This document shows, in pieces, positions 29,609-38,553 of a stretch of DNA of 64,000 bases. The stretch is from Methylobacterium sp. WL1 (GTDB lineage: Bacteria; Pseudomonadota; Alphaproteobacteria; Rhizobiales; Beijerinckiaceae). Location of the stretch: the NCBI RefSeq assembly GCF_008000895.1, contig NZ_CP042823.1, positions 5,540,501 through 5,604,500 of the forward strand, given 5' to 3'. The position numbers and the translations under genes were made by a program. Below the pieces are notes generated by a model, which was not told the origin of the DNA, searched no databases, and was given only the letters and a program-made list of their open reading frames with translations. Each line of letters begins with the position of its first letter. Position 1 is the first letter of the stretch.

Positions 29609-32224
29609 ATGCCGCCGAAACAGGCCCCCCAAGGCGGCCCCGACCTGGATACGCTCGCGTCCGACGCGCTGGACCGCCTCGACGAGGGCGTGATCGGCCT
29701 CGACGCGGACGGCACGGTCGTGGTCTTCAGCGAGGGCGCGAGCACCCTCTCGGGCCTCTCGCGCGAATCAGTTCTGGGCCGCAACTATTTCCGCGAGGTG
29801 ATGCCGGGCACGAACGTGCCGAGTTTCCGCGGCCGCTTCCTCTCCGGAACCCGCAGGGGCGCCCTGGACGAGAGCTTCGACTACGTGTTCGGCCGGCTGC
29901 CCCAGCCCCTGCGCGCGCGGGTCCACATGCGCCACGGCAAGACCGCGGAGGCCGGGCCGGTCACGTGGCTGACCATCGATCCGCTGGAGAGCCTCGGCGC
30001 CGGCCTGTCCCGTGAGGCCGTCATGGCGGCGATCGGCCGGCGGGCCCGGGCCGAGCCGGTGGATGCCAGCCACTGCGAGCGCGAGCCGATCCACATCCCG
30101 GGCTCGATCCAGCCCAACGCGGTCATGATCGCGGCCGACGCCGGGACCCTCCAGGTCCTGGCCTACTCGGCCAATGTCGACGAGATCGTGGATCCCGTGG
30201 ATCCGCCGCTCGCCGGCCGTCCCCTGGAGGAGGTGCTGCCCCGGGACTTCGTCGCGGCGGTCCGCGCGCGGCTTTCGGCCGGCACCCTGTCGGACGGCCT
30301 GTCCGTCCGCCGCCGGCTGACCCTGACCGGCCGCGCCGCACCCTATTACGTGGTCGCCCACGCCCATGCCGGCCGGGTGATCGTCGAGCTGGAGCTCGAG
30401 CCCGAATCCGCCGACGACTTCCCCACCGCCAGCCAGGTCGACACCGAGCTCGCGGTCGGGCGCCTGCGCGAGGCCGACACCCTGGCCGAGGCCGCCCGCA
30501 TCGCCGCCCTGGAGATCCGGGCGTTCACCGGCTTCGAGGCCGTGCTGGTCTACCGGTTCGACGCGGACTGGAACGGCGAGGCGGTGGCCGAGGACAAGGT
30601 TCCGAACTGGTCACGCAGCCTGCTCGGCCTGCGCTTCCCGGCTTCCGACATCCCCGCGCAGGCCCGCGCCCTCTACACCCGGGCCAAGAACCGTTTCGTG
30701 ATCGACCGGGACAGCGTGCCGGTCGGCTTGGTCGCGGCCCCCGGCGCCGGCAACGGCCCGATCGACCTGACCTTCGCGCAGCACCGCACGCTGTCGCCGA
30801 TCCACCTGGAGTACCAGCGCAACCTGGGCGTGAACGGCTCCATGTCGATCTCGATCATGGTCGAGGGCCGGCTCTGGGGCCTGATGATCGGCCATCACCG
30901 CCGCCCGCACTATGTCACGCCCGAGACGCGCTCGGCCGCTACCGTGCTCACCGACGCCTTCGCCATGCGGGTGCAGGAGATCGAGTCGCGCCGGCTCTGG
31001 GAGGAGCGGCAGACCCATCTCGACGTCGAGGGCCGCCTGGTCCGCGGCCTGACCCGGTCCGACGACTTCGTGGCCGCGCTCACTGGCGGCACCACGACCC
31101 TGCTCGACCTGTTCAGCGCCACCGGCGCCGGCATCGTGGCGGGCGAGCGGGTCACCCTCATCGGGCAGGCGCCGCCCCCCGCGGTGGTCGCCCGGATCGC
31201 CCGCTGGCTGCGGACCGGGCTGCAACCGGGCGAAACCGGCTACAGCAGCAGCAGCTTCACCGCGGAATACCTGGAGGCGGCCCCGTACCGGGAGATCGCC
31301 AGCGGCGTGCTTGCCGCCTTCGTGGACGAGTCGCGCGAGACCCTGCTGATCTGGTTCCGGCCCGAGGTGCCCAGCACCGTGACCTGGGGCGGCGACCCGC
31401 GCAAACCGGTGCTCGCCGGCAGCGGTCCGGTGGCCCTCCTGCCGCGTCGCTCGTTCGAGCGCTGGGTCGAGGAGCGCACCGGCTACGCCACGGCCTGGGC
31501 CGCGTGGCAGGTCCATCTCTCCCGCTCGCTCGCCGAGGCGGTCGAGGGCGTGGTGCTGCGCCAACGCCGCAAGATCGACGAGCTGACCAGCCTGCTCGCC
31601 GAGAAGGAGCGCCTGCTCGAGCAGAAGGACCTGCTGACCCGGGAGATCGACCACCGGGTGAAGAACTCCCTGCAGATCGTCTCGGCCTTCCTGCAGATGC
31701 AGCGCCGGCAGATCGCCGATCCCGACGCCCGCCAGGCCTTCGCGGACACCTCCGCCCGGGTGATGAGCGTCGCGCGCGTGCACGACAGCCTCTACCAGGC
31801 CGAGCGCTTCGACGAGGTCGATCTCGGCCAGACCATCGAGAACCTGTGCAACGATTTGGCGGGGCTGGCCGGCGAGGGCCACGCCGTGGACCTCTCGGCC
31901 GAGCCCGGCCTGATGGTGCCCTACCGCAAGGCGGTGGCGCTCTCGCTGATCGCCACCGAACTCGTCACCAACGCCTTCAAGTACGCCGCCAACCCCGCCG
32001 GCGGCGGCCGCGTCGAGGTCAGCGTCTCGGCCTCCGGCTCCGGCGAGGTCCAGCTCCGGGTCTGCGACGACGGCTCGGGCCTGCCCGACGACTGGGCCGA
32101 CGCCAAGGTGCGCGGCAGGGGCACGGGCCTCGGGATGAAGCTGATCCGGGCGATGCTCGACCAGATCAACGCCCGGCTCGACGTGGCCAACAACCCGGGC
32201 GCGTGCTTCACGATCACGGCGTGA
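29609..32224 (+). CDS. PYP-like/bacteriophytochrome hybrid sensor histidine kinase (Ppr-like)
   Basis: 871 residues. Residues 12-127 align without gaps over the chromophore region to photoactive yellow protein (GLDADGTVVVFSEGAS, VLGRNYFREVMPGTNVPSF), but G67 stands where PYP has Cys69, and F40, A44 and L50 replace Tyr42, Glu46 and Arg52, so it should not bind p-coumarate. A bacteriophytochrome module follows: PAS with biliverdin Cys156 (ASHCEREPIHIPGSIQP), GAF with RFPASDIPAQAR and LSPIHLEYQRNLGV, the GHH histidine region, then PHY. A coiled coil leads to a HisKA_2 kinase, phosphoacceptor His682 in REIDHRVKNSLQ, and an ATPase with TELVTNAFKYA and RGTGLGMKLI. Cytoplasmic red/far-red light sensing is expected. 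No response regulator is adjacent. Confidence 0.9.
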   Translation: MPPKQAPQGGPDLDTLASDALDRLDEGVIGLDADGTVVVFSEGASTLSGLSRESVLGRNYFREVMPGTNVPSFRGRFLSGTRRGALDESFDYVFGRLPQPLRARVHMRHGKTAEAGPVTWLTIDPLESLGAGLSREAVMAAIGRRARAEPVDASHCEREPIHIPGSIQPNAVMIAADAGTLQVLAYSANVDEIVDPVDPPLAGRPLEEVLPRDFVAAVRARLSAGTLSDGLSVRRRLTLTGRAAPYYVVAHAHAGRVIVELELEPESADDFPTASQVDTELAVGRLREADTLAEAARIAALEIRAFTGFEAVLVYRFDADWNGEAVAEDKVPNWSRSLLGLRFPASDIPAQARALYTRAKNRFVIDRDSVPVGLVAAPGAGNGPIDLTFAQHRTLSPIHLEYQRNLGVNGSMSISIMVEGRLWGLMIGHHRRPHYVTPETRSAATVLTDAFAMRVQEIESRRLWEERQTHLDVEGRLVRGLTRSDDFVAALTGGTTTLLDLFSATGAGIVAGERVTLIGQAPPPAVVARIARWLRTGLQPGETGYSSSSFTAEYLEAAPYREIASGVLAAFVDESRETLLIWFRPEVPSTVTWGGDPRKPVLAGSGPVALLPRRSFERWVEERTGYATAWAAWQVHLSRSLAEAVEGVVLRQRRKIDELTSLLAEKERLLEQKDLLTREIDHRVKNSLQIVSAFLQMQRRQIADPDARQAFADTSARVMSVARVHDSLYQAERFDEVDLGQTIENLCNDLAGLAGEGHAVDLSAEPGLMVPYRKAVALSLIATELVTNAFKYAANPAGGGRVEVSVSASGSGEVQLRVCDDGSGLPDDWADAKVRGRGTGLGMKLIRAMLDQINARLDVANNPGACFTITA

Positions 32225-32252
32225 GCGGTATCGCCACTGCCATCGCGATCCC

Positions 32253-32918
32253 TCAGGCGTCCGCCTCCGCCAGCAGCCCGTCCACGAACTGCGCCAGACC
32301 CGTCCGGCGCGCCCGCTTCAACCGCTCGGCGGACAGGATGCCCTGGAGCGCCCGGAAGGCGTCCTGCAGGTCCTCGTTGACGATGACGTAGTCGTACTCG
32401 CTCCAGCGCTGGATCTCGGTCCGGGCGTTGGCCAGGCGCTTCTCGATCGTCTCGGCCGAATCCTCGGCGCGGCGCTCCAGGCGCTGGCGCAGCTCGGCCA
32501 TGCTGGGCGGCAGGATGAACACCGTCACGACGTCCTGGGCCAGCTTGGCCCGGACCTGGCGGGTGCCCTGGTAGTCGATGTCGAAGATCATGTCCCGGCC
32601 CGAACCCAGGACCTTCTCCACCGGCCGGCGGGGCGTGCCGTAATAGTTGCCGTGGACCTCGGCCCATTCGAGCAGGTCGTCGCGGCTGCGCAGGTCCTCG
32701 AACGCCTCCCGGTCGATGAAGTGGTAGTGCCGCCCGTCGATCTCGGAGGGGCGGCGCGACCGGGTGGTGACCGAGATCGACAGGTCGAGCGCCCAGGCCG
32801 GGTCCTGCGCGACCGCCCGCGTCAGCGTGGTCTTGCCCGCCCCGGAGGGCGACGACAGGATCAGGATCAAGCCCCGCCGCGCGATCGTGTCGGAGACGTT
32901 GTTGGCCGGTCCGCTCAT
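32253..32918 (-). CDS. gmk: Guanylate kinase
   Basis: 221 residues from ATG 32918. P-loop [11 protein letters not shown] (22-32), GMP-binding [22 protein letters not shown] and [22 protein letters not shown], and the conserved [16 protein letters not shown]. It phosphorylates GMP to GDP. It lies 49 bases downstream of yicC on the same strand, the standard yicC-gmk order, and is convergent with the photoreceptor kinase. Confidence 0.96.
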   Translation of the reverse strand: MSGPANNVSDTIARRGLILILSSPSGAGKTTLTRAVAQDPAWALDLSISVTTRSRRPSEIDGRHYHFIDREAFEDLRSRDDLLEWAEVHGNYYGTPRRPVEKVLGSGRDMIFDIDYQGTRQVRAKLAQDVVTVFILPPSMAELRQRLERRAEDSAETIEKRLANARTEIQRWSEYDYVIVNEDLQDAFRALQGILSAERLKRARRTGLAQFVDGLLAEADA

Positions 32919-32967
32919 CCGCGTGGCTCCGTCGCGATATCCATCCGCATCCCCCGGTCCCGAAAAG

Positions 32968-33831
32968 TCATTCGATGTTCTGCACTTGCTCGCGGAATTG
33001 CTCGACCACGGCCTTGAGGTCGAGGCCGATCCGCGACAGGCTGATGTCGTTGGCCTTGGCGCCCAGGGTATTAGCCTCGCGGCCGAATTCCTGAGCCAGG
33101 AAATCCAGCCGCCGGCCGATCGCGCCGCCCGCCGCGAGCAGCTCCCGGGCGCTGGCCACGTGGGCGTGCAGCCGGTCCAGCTCCTCGCGCACATCCGCCT
33201 TGCCGGCGAGCAGCATCGCCTCCTGGTGCAGGCGGTCGGGATCGAGGCCGGCCCCGCCCAGAGCCGCGATGGAGGCCGCCAGCCGGGCCCGCACCGCCTC
33301 GGGCTTGCGCGCCGGGTTGTCCTCGGCGGCCTGGGTCAGCGCCGCGATCCGGTCGACCTGCGCGGTGACGATGTCGGCGAGCTGGCGCCCTTCGGCCCGG
33401 CGGGCCTCGACCAGGTCGGCGACCACCCGGACCACGCCCTCGGCGAGGTCCCGGGCGAACGCCTCCGTCTCCGGCGATGCCGCCTCGTCGTCGCTCTCGA
33501 TCACCCCGCGCACGCCGAGCAGCCCGTCCAGGGTCGCGGGCGCCACGCCATCGGGCCGCGGCACCCGGGCGACCGCCTGCGCGAGGCTCGCCAGCAGGGC
33601 TTCGTTGATCCGCACGCGGGCCGTCGTGTCCGGCTTGGTCAGCGTCAGGGTAAGCTGGCACTGCCCCCGGGACAGGGTCTTCTGCAGGGCCGCGCGCGCG
33701 GTCTCGCCGAGTCCGTCATAGCCGGCCGGCACCCGGACGCGCACGTCGAGCCCGCGCCCGTTGACGCTGCGGACCTCCCAGGCCCATTGCACCGCCCCGG
33801 TGGTGCCCGCCGCCCGGGCGAACCCGGTCAT
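32968..33831 (-). CDS. yicC: YicC family endoribonuclease-like protein
   Basis: 287 residues from ATG 33831 ([20 protein letters not shown]). Family members often start a few residues earlier, and an upstream TTG in frame would add LAQIAS. The YicC_N domain has [20 protein letters not shown], and the C-terminal DUF1732 domain has [36 protein letters not shown] and [20 protein letters not shown], all canonical. YicC homologues have been described as RNases acting on small RNAs; the role in this organism is unknown. Upstream of gmk. Confidence 0.93.
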   Translation of the reverse strand: MTGFARAAGTTGAVQWAWEVRSVNGRGLDVRVRVPAGYDGLGETARAALQKTLSRGQCQLTLTLTKPDTTARVRINEALLASLAQAVARVPRPDGVAPATLDGLLGVRGVIESDDEAASPETEAFARDLAEGVVRVVADLVEARRAEGRQLADIVTAQVDRIAALTQAAEDNPARKPEAVRARLAASIAALGGAGLDPDRLHQEAMLLAGKADVREELDRLHAHVASARELLAAGGAIGRRLDFLAQEFGREANTLGAKANDISLSRIGLDLKAVVEQFREQVQNIE

Positions 33832-34320
33832 GCTCGCGATCTGGGCCAAGCCGACCCCCGTCCTCAAGAAGATCGGGGCCTGTAGCACGGATCGCTTCGG
33901 GAAGGGCGGACGGGCAGGGGATGCCGGATCGGGGTTCATTTCGGACGGCCCCGAGGTTTCGGGGCTGCTGATCCGCGGCGTCCTTGCTGCGGGGTCCTTG
34001 CTGCGACGTCCTTGCCGCGGCGCCCTCGTGCACGCAGCGCAGCGACCCGGCGATCCGTGACGGCCCGGGATCCCGCAGCCCACGTGATGACGCCGGTCGG
34101 GTGGTCCTCAGCCGAACAGTCCGGGAAGGCTGGCAGGCGGACCCTGACCCTTCCCCCTGGAGCGGACGTTCCTGCCCCAACCCAACCTGCTCGCCCGGCT
34201 TACCATGGAGGCATCCCGTAGGCGGTCATCCGTCGACCGTCCGGCAAATTCGGCTCGGGGTGGAGGTAGGACCCTGGCCCTTCGTCCTGAAGCGGACATT
34301 CCGCCCTCGAACCAAATGCA
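33832..34320. other. Intergenic region with diverged GGAC-type repeats, no gene seen
   Basis: 490 bases without coding character. GTCCTTGCTGCG-like words recur at about 33979-34020. Two diverged copies of a roughly 36-base unit occur around 34137-34172 and 34267-34302, sharing GGACCCTG, CCCTT and GAGCGGACGTTCC or GAAGCGGACATTCC. Similar AGCGGAC words recur beyond the other end of the HxlR gene group. Confidence 0.4.
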
Positions 34321-34707
34321 TCATCCGGCGACGTCTACGGATTCGCCACCCATGGCCTCCCGGCGGGCGAAGGCCCAGTCGATCAGTGCCTCGATGGATG
34401 GCCCGAGCGCGACGCCCATCTCGCTGAGCGCATACTCAACCTTCGGCGGCACCTGGGGGTAGACCGTCCGGGTGACGATGCCGTCCTTCTCCAACTCCTT
34501 GAGCTGCTGGATCAGCATCTTCTGGTTCACGCCCTCGATCCGCTTCTCCAGCTCCGAGAACCGTAGCGGCACCTTCGCGGCGAAGAGCTGGACGATGATG
34601 ACGATCTTCCACTTGCCCTCCAGCACCCGAAGGGTCTCGCTGGTCGCCGCCGCCCAAACGAGCTGCTGCTTTGGGTCTTCGCAGAAACAATCGCGCCCCT
34701 GACCCAT
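34321..34707 (-). CDS. HxlR (DUF24) family redox-type transcriptional regulator
   Basis: 128 residues. Winged-helix HxlR signatures: VLEGKWKIVIIVQLFAAKVP, LRFSELEKRIEGVNQKML and QLKELEKDGIVTRTVYPQVP, with VEYALSEMG. Cysteines C7 and C9 (DCFCEDP) sit where the YodB/QorR group carries its N-terminal sensing cysteine. The ribosome-binding GGAGG five bases before ATG is embedded in a perfect palindrome, so the protein could block its own transcription or translation. It is divergent from two oxidoreductase genes, the common arrangement for electrophile- or quinone-sensing HxlR regulators; that target assignment is an inference. Confidence 0.9.
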   Translation of the reverse strand: MGQGRDCFCEDPKQQLVWAAATSETLRVLEGKWKIVIIVQLFAAKVPLRFSELEKRIEGVNQKMLIQQLKELEKDGIVTRTVYPQVPPKVEYALSEMGVALGPSIEALIDWAFARREAMGGESVDVAG

Positions 34708-34708
34708 A

Positions 34709-34742
34709 CTTACCTCCAGGTAAGCTACCCACCTTTTGGTAG
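34709..34742. promoter_or_regulatory. Two adjacent palindromic operators between the HxlR gene and the oxidoreductases
   Basis: CTTACCT-CC-AGGTAAG (34709-34724) is a perfect inverted repeat. Directly next to it, CTACC-N8-GGTAG (34725-34742) forms a second. They lie in a 105-bp divergent promoter region, two bases from the regulator start codon. The spacing and TTAC/GTAA character resemble HxlR-family operators. Confidence 0.6.
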
Positions 34743-34812
34743 GTTCTTGCTGATACTTCTAGCTACCCATATTTCCCGCTGCATCGCAACTGACGGGGTT
34801 GGGGAACAGGGC

Positions 34813-35559
34813 ATGAAAATCGGCATCATCGGCACCGGGCACATCGGCAAGTCCCTGGCCACGAAGCTCAGCGCGGCCGGTCACGATGTGAAGGTTGCCA
34901 ACTCTCGCGGTCCTGAAACCATCGGGGCCGACGTGCTGTCGTGGGGCGCCCGCGCCGTCACGGCACAGGATGCGGCCTCGAATGTCGACGTCGTCATCCT
35001 CTCCATCCCGCCGACCGGCATTCAGAAGATCGCCCCTCTGATCCGGGCGATCTCCGAGAAGACCATCGTCATCGACACCTCGAACTACTACCCGATGCGC
35101 GACGGGACAATCGACGCCATCGAGGCCGGTCAGGTCGAGAGCCTGTGGGTCTCCGAGCAACTGGGCCGGCCCATCGTCAAGGCCTGGAACGCCATCGGTT
35201 CGGGCTCGCTGGCCGAGAAGGGTTCACCATCCGGTAAGCCGGGACGCATCGCCATTCCGATTGCGGCCGATCGCGAGGAGGATCGTCGCGTGGGCATGCG
35301 TTTGGTTGAAGATACCGGCTTCGACGCCTTCGATGCGGGGTCTCTCGCTGAGTCGTGGCGCCAACAACCCGGTGCGCCGGGCTACTGCACGGATCTGACG
35401 CGCGAGGAGATGCCGGGCGCACTCGCGGCAGCCGACAGGGCCCGCCTGCCCAAGCGGCGCGACCTCGTGGTCGCGGTGGTGCAGGAGCGCGTCGGCGACG
35501 GCAAGACCAATCCGGACGCCGAGTTCGGCGTTCGCGTCGCGCGTACGATCTGCCTTTGA
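34813..35559 (+). CDS. NAD(P)-binding oxidoreductase of the F420-dependent NADP reductase-like group
   Basis: 248 residues from ATG 34813; the frame is open upstream but the Rossmann motif begins right here (MKIGIIGTGHIGKSLATKL). VKVANSRGPETIG is the NADP-specificity loop, then VDVVILSIPPTGIQ and VIDTSNYYPMRDG. The C-terminal helical part, RLVEDTGFDAFDAGSLAESW, is typical of COG2085 proteins. In organisms without F420 such proteins act as NADPH-dependent reductases of unknown substrate. It is followed 35 bases later by the quinone-oxidoreductase-like gene, likely one transcript controlled by the HxlR protein. Confidence 0.85.
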   Translation: MKIGIIGTGHIGKSLATKLSAAGHDVKVANSRGPETIGADVLSWGARAVTAQDAASNVDVVILSIPPTGIQKIAPLIRAISEKTIVIDTSNYYPMRDGTIDAIEAGQVESLWVSEQLGRPIVKAWNAIGSGSLAEKGSPSGKPGRIAIPIAADREEDRRVGMRLVEDTGFDAFDAGSLAESWRQQPGAPGYCTDLTREEMPGALAAADRARLPKRRDLVVAVVQERVGDGKTNPDAEFGVRVARTICL

Positions 35560-35594
35560 CGCCTGACCTCGGCACTCACGAAAGGAAACGACCG

Positions 35595-36587
35595 ATGACC
35601 CGCGTTGTCCGCTTTCACGAATACGGCTCCGCAGATGTGCTGCGCATCGAGGACATCGAGGTTCCCGGGCCTCCCGCCGATGAAGTGCAGATTGCGGTTC
35701 GAGCAATCGGCCTCAACCGTGCGGAGGTGATGTTCCGCAAGGGCGCTTACCTGCAGGAAGCGAACTTCCCCTCGCAGCTCGGCTACGAAGCAGCCGGTAC
35801 GGTCAAGGCGACGGGCCGCGATGTGTCCGGGTTCGCCGAGGGCGACGCCGTCAGCGTCATCCCGACGCTCGATATGTCGCGTTGGCCCACCTATGGCGAG
35901 GTCATCAACATTCCCGTCCGCTCCGTCGTGAAGCATCCGGCCGCCCTTTCGTTCGAGAAGGCAGCCGCATCCTGGATGCAGTACGTCACCGCCTGGGGGG
36001 CTCTGATCGACCAGGCCAAACTCACCGCCAACGATTTCGTCATCGTGTCGGCCGCGTCGAGCAGCGTCGGCATCGCTGCGTTCCAGATCGCCCGCAGCGT
36101 CGGGGCGACGGTGATCGCAACCACCCGCACGAACGCCAAGGCGCAGGCGCTGATCGATGCCGGTGCGCATCACGTGATCGCCACGGACGAGGGCGACCTG
36201 GCGGCGCGCGTGAAGAACATCACCGGGGGCAAGGGGGCCCGCGTCGTGTTCGATCCAATCGGTGGCCCTGCCATCGCGCAGTTTGCCGAAGTCATGGCCG
36301 TGGGCGGCATTCTCCTGGAGTATGGCGCCCTCAGCCCGGACGAGGGGCCATTCCCGCAGTTCGCCGTGCTCGGCAAGAGCCTGACCCTGAAGGGATACCT
36401 CTACACCGAGATCGTCAGCGATGATGAGGCGCTTGCCCGTGCGAAGGCATTCATCATCGAGGGACTGGAAAGCGGCAAGCTCAATCCACTGGTGTCGCGG
36501 ACCTTCCCGTTCGACCAGATCCGGGAAGCGACCCAATTCCTTGAGTCCAACGAGCAGATCGGCAAGATCGTCCTTACGCTCGATTGA
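35595..36587 (+). CDS. Zinc-independent alcohol dehydrogenase / quinone oxidoreductase family protein
   Basis: 330 residues. ATG at 35595 follows AAAGGAA. GroES-like domain: VRFHEYGSADVLRIEDIEVP, AIGLNRAEVMFRKG and LGYEAAGTV. Rossmann domain: FVIVSAASSSVGIAAFQIAR, VIATTRTNAKAQALIDAGAH, and VVFDPIGGPAIAQFAEVMA. The catalytic zinc ligands of alcohol dehydrogenases are absent, so a quinone reductase-like or enone reductase role is expected. With the HxlR gene and the upstream reductase it forms a compact redox or electrophile-detoxification unit. Confidence 0.88.
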   Translation: MTRVVRFHEYGSADVLRIEDIEVPGPPADEVQIAVRAIGLNRAEVMFRKGAYLQEANFPSQLGYEAAGTVKATGRDVSGFAEGDAVSVIPTLDMSRWPTYGEVINIPVRSVVKHPAALSFEKAAASWMQYVTAWGALIDQAKLTANDFVIVSAASSSVGIAAFQIARSVGATVIATTRTNAKAQALIDAGAHHVIATDEGDLAARVKNITGGKGARVVFDPIGGPAIAQFAEVMAVGGILLEYGALSPDEGPFPQFAVLGKSLTLKGYLYTEIVSDDEALARAKAFIIEGLESGKLNPLVSRTFPFDQIREATQFLESNEQIGKIVLTLD

Positions 36588-37031
36588 TGGTGAGGATGCT
36601 GGGCTCTCCAGGGTCCGCATGACATCACCTGACAGCGTTCCGCTGGCGCACCGTCTGCTTGCGGAACGATCTGCCCGGCAGCGTACGTTCCCGGCTTCTG
36701 TAATGAGCCGAGAACGGGCGGAACAGCGATGTCCGCTTCGATACCTGCGCCGCCTGGAAGCGGACCGGCGGAAATCCACCCAACCCAGTCGGAGGTCATC
36801 CTCCGCCATGCTGCTGCGAAGCGGACATTCCGAAGGTCCGTAGGGTCGGAAGCGGACCCACGGCACGCGTTCCACCCGTCGGATTCTCACCGCCAGGCTC
36901 GCTGCACGCGCCATGACGGAGAGCCGTCGGCGACGCAGCGGACAGACGGCCCACGCACCGCGTGGATTTGCAGTGGATCCGTTCTGGTTCTGGAAAGCGC
37001 CGCGCTTCAGCGGAGCCCGGCGCCTCCCAGC
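36588..37031. other. Intergenic region with AGCGGAC words, no gene seen
   Basis: 444 bases without a convincing gene. GAAGCGGAC words occur at about 36757, 36817 and 36848, and the reverse form GTCCGCTTC near 36730, matching words at 34161 and 34291 on the other side of the HxlR group. The sequence may be decayed DNA bordering an inserted segment. Confidence 0.4.
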
Positions 37032-38432
37032 CTACCGCCGCCCGCGCGGGGCCGGCGTCGGGTCGGCCAGCGCCGGGACGGTCTTGGGCGAGCCGAGATC
37101 GTAGCTGCGGTTCTTCAGCGGATCGAGGCGGGTGCCCTCGGAGGCGTCGAAGGCGCGGGTGCCCGGCGTGCCGGAATCGAGGGCGAAGGCCGCGTTGGTG
37201 TTCGGGGCGTTGCCCGGTGCGAAGGCCGAGGCCCGGCCGGGGACGCTCGGGTCGGGGCCCGGCTCGACCTTGTCGACCGCGTCCGGCGGCGCCTGGCGGC
37301 TCTTCTCGACCGCGCGCCAGCGGGCGACGTTGCGCTGGTGGCCTTCGAGCGAGTCGGCGAAGGCGTGGCCGCCGCTGCCGTCCGCCACGAAGTACAGGTC
37401 CTTGGTGCGGGACGGGTTGGCCACCGCCTCCAGGGCGGCGCGGCCGGGATTGGCGATCGGCCCCGGGGGCAGGCCCTCGATCGCGTAGGTGTTATAGGGC
37501 GTCGCCCGGTCGATCTCGGAGCGCAGGATGCCGCGCCCGAGGGTGCCGCGCCCGCCCACCAGCCCGTACACGATGGTCGGGTCCGATTGCAGCTTCATCC
37601 GCTTGTTGAGGCGGTTGATGAACACGCCGGCGACCCGCGGCCGCTCGTCGGCCCGGCCGGTCTCCTTCTCGACGATCGAGGCCAGGGTGACCATCTCAGC
37701 CGGCGTCCGCACCGGCACGTCGGCGCTGCGGCGGAGCCAGATCTGGTTCAGCACCTCGCGCTGCTTGGCCCGCATCAGGTTCACGATCTGCTGGCGGGTG
37801 GCGCCGCGCTCGAACTTGTAGGTGTCGGGCAGGAGTGAGCCCTCCGGGGGAATCTCGTTGATCTCGCCCGAGAGGATGTCGTTGTCGTTGAGCCGCGTGA
37901 CGATCTGCTCGGAGGTGAGACCCTCGGGGAACGTGATCGCGTGCTGGACCTGCCGGCCGGTGGTCACCGTGTCGAGGGCGTCGGCGATGCTCGCATGCGC
38001 CTTGAAGATGTACTCGCCGGCCCGGAGCGCCGGCCGTCCGCCGAAGCGGGCGGCGAACTCGAACAGGCCGGTATGGTCGATCACGCCCTCGCGCTTGAGG
38101 GTCTCGGCGATCTCGCCCGTGCCGCTGTGGGTCGGGATCACCACGACCTTGTCGGCGACGAGCGGCCCCGGCTCGCGCACCTGGCGCTGGAACAGGGTGA
38201 TCCCGATCATCGCCGCGATGGCGATCACCACCGCGAAGGTGAGGGCGCCGCTGATGATGCCGACGAGGCCGCTGCGCTCGCGCACCGGCTTCTCCGGCGG
38301 CGGCGGCGCGGCGGTCGGTTTGATCGCCTCGCCCGGCGAGCGCGGCGACAGCCGCTGCGGCAGCGCAGGGCCCTCCGTCGGATCCTGCGCGATGGTCTCG
38401 GGCGCGGGCGTCTTTGAGCGGCGGAAGAACAT
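37032..38432 (-). CDS. mltG: Endolytic murein transglycosylase MltG
   Basis: 466 residues. A Pro-rich cytoplasmic N terminus is followed by one transmembrane helix (LVGIISGALTFAVVIAIAAM, about 55-80), then the YceG/MltG domain: LLPDTYKFERGATRQQIV, the catalytic Glu in ASIVEKETG, and FINRLNKRMKLQSDPTIVYG, then TPYNTYAIEGLPPGPIANPG. The C-terminal 100 residues are a low-complexity extension. MltG cleaves nascent glycan strands at the inner membrane and sets strand length. It stands apart from fabF/acpP, its usual neighbours in alphaproteobacteria. Confidence 0.95.
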   Translation of the reverse strand: MFFRRSKTPAPETIAQDPTEGPALPQRLSPRSPGEAIKPTAAPPPPEKPVRERSGLVGIISGALTFAVVIAIAAMIGITLFQRQVREPGPLVADKVVVIPTHSGTGEIAETLKREGVIDHTGLFEFAARFGGRPALRAGEYIFKAHASIADALDTVTTGRQVQHAITFPEGLTSEQIVTRLNDNDILSGEINEIPPEGSLLPDTYKFERGATRQQIVNLMRAKQREVLNQIWLRRSADVPVRTPAEMVTLASIVEKETGRADERPRVAGVFINRLNKRMKLQSDPTIVYGLVGGRGTLGRGILRSEIDRATPYNTYAIEGLPPGPIANPGRAALEAVANPSRTKDLYFVADGSGGHAFADSLEGHQRNVARWRAVEKSRQAPPDAVDKVEPGPDPSVPGRASAFAPGNAPNTNAAFALDSGTPGTRAFDASEGTRLDPLKNRSYDLGSPKTVPALADPTPAPRGRR

Positions 38433-38504
38433 CGCGTTCCTGTCACGAGCATCATCCCGAACGCCGGCACGCGGCCTTCGGGACGACGAGGATGCAAAAC
38501 CAGC

Positions 38505-38553
38505 GGCCTGACGCGTCGTCCCGGATCCGACTTCCGGGACGACGCGTCAGGCC
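38505..38553. repeat. Perfect 21-bp inverted repeat (hairpin)
   Basis: The 21-base left arm 38505-38525 (GGCCTGACGCGTCGTCCCGG plus A) is exactly complementary to 38533-38553, with a 7-base loop TCCGACT. Just before it a weaker pair CATCCCGAA / TTCGGGACG frames 38451-38484. No T-run follows on either strand. It lies between the mltG start and the mutM end, both on the minus strand. Confidence 0.75.
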
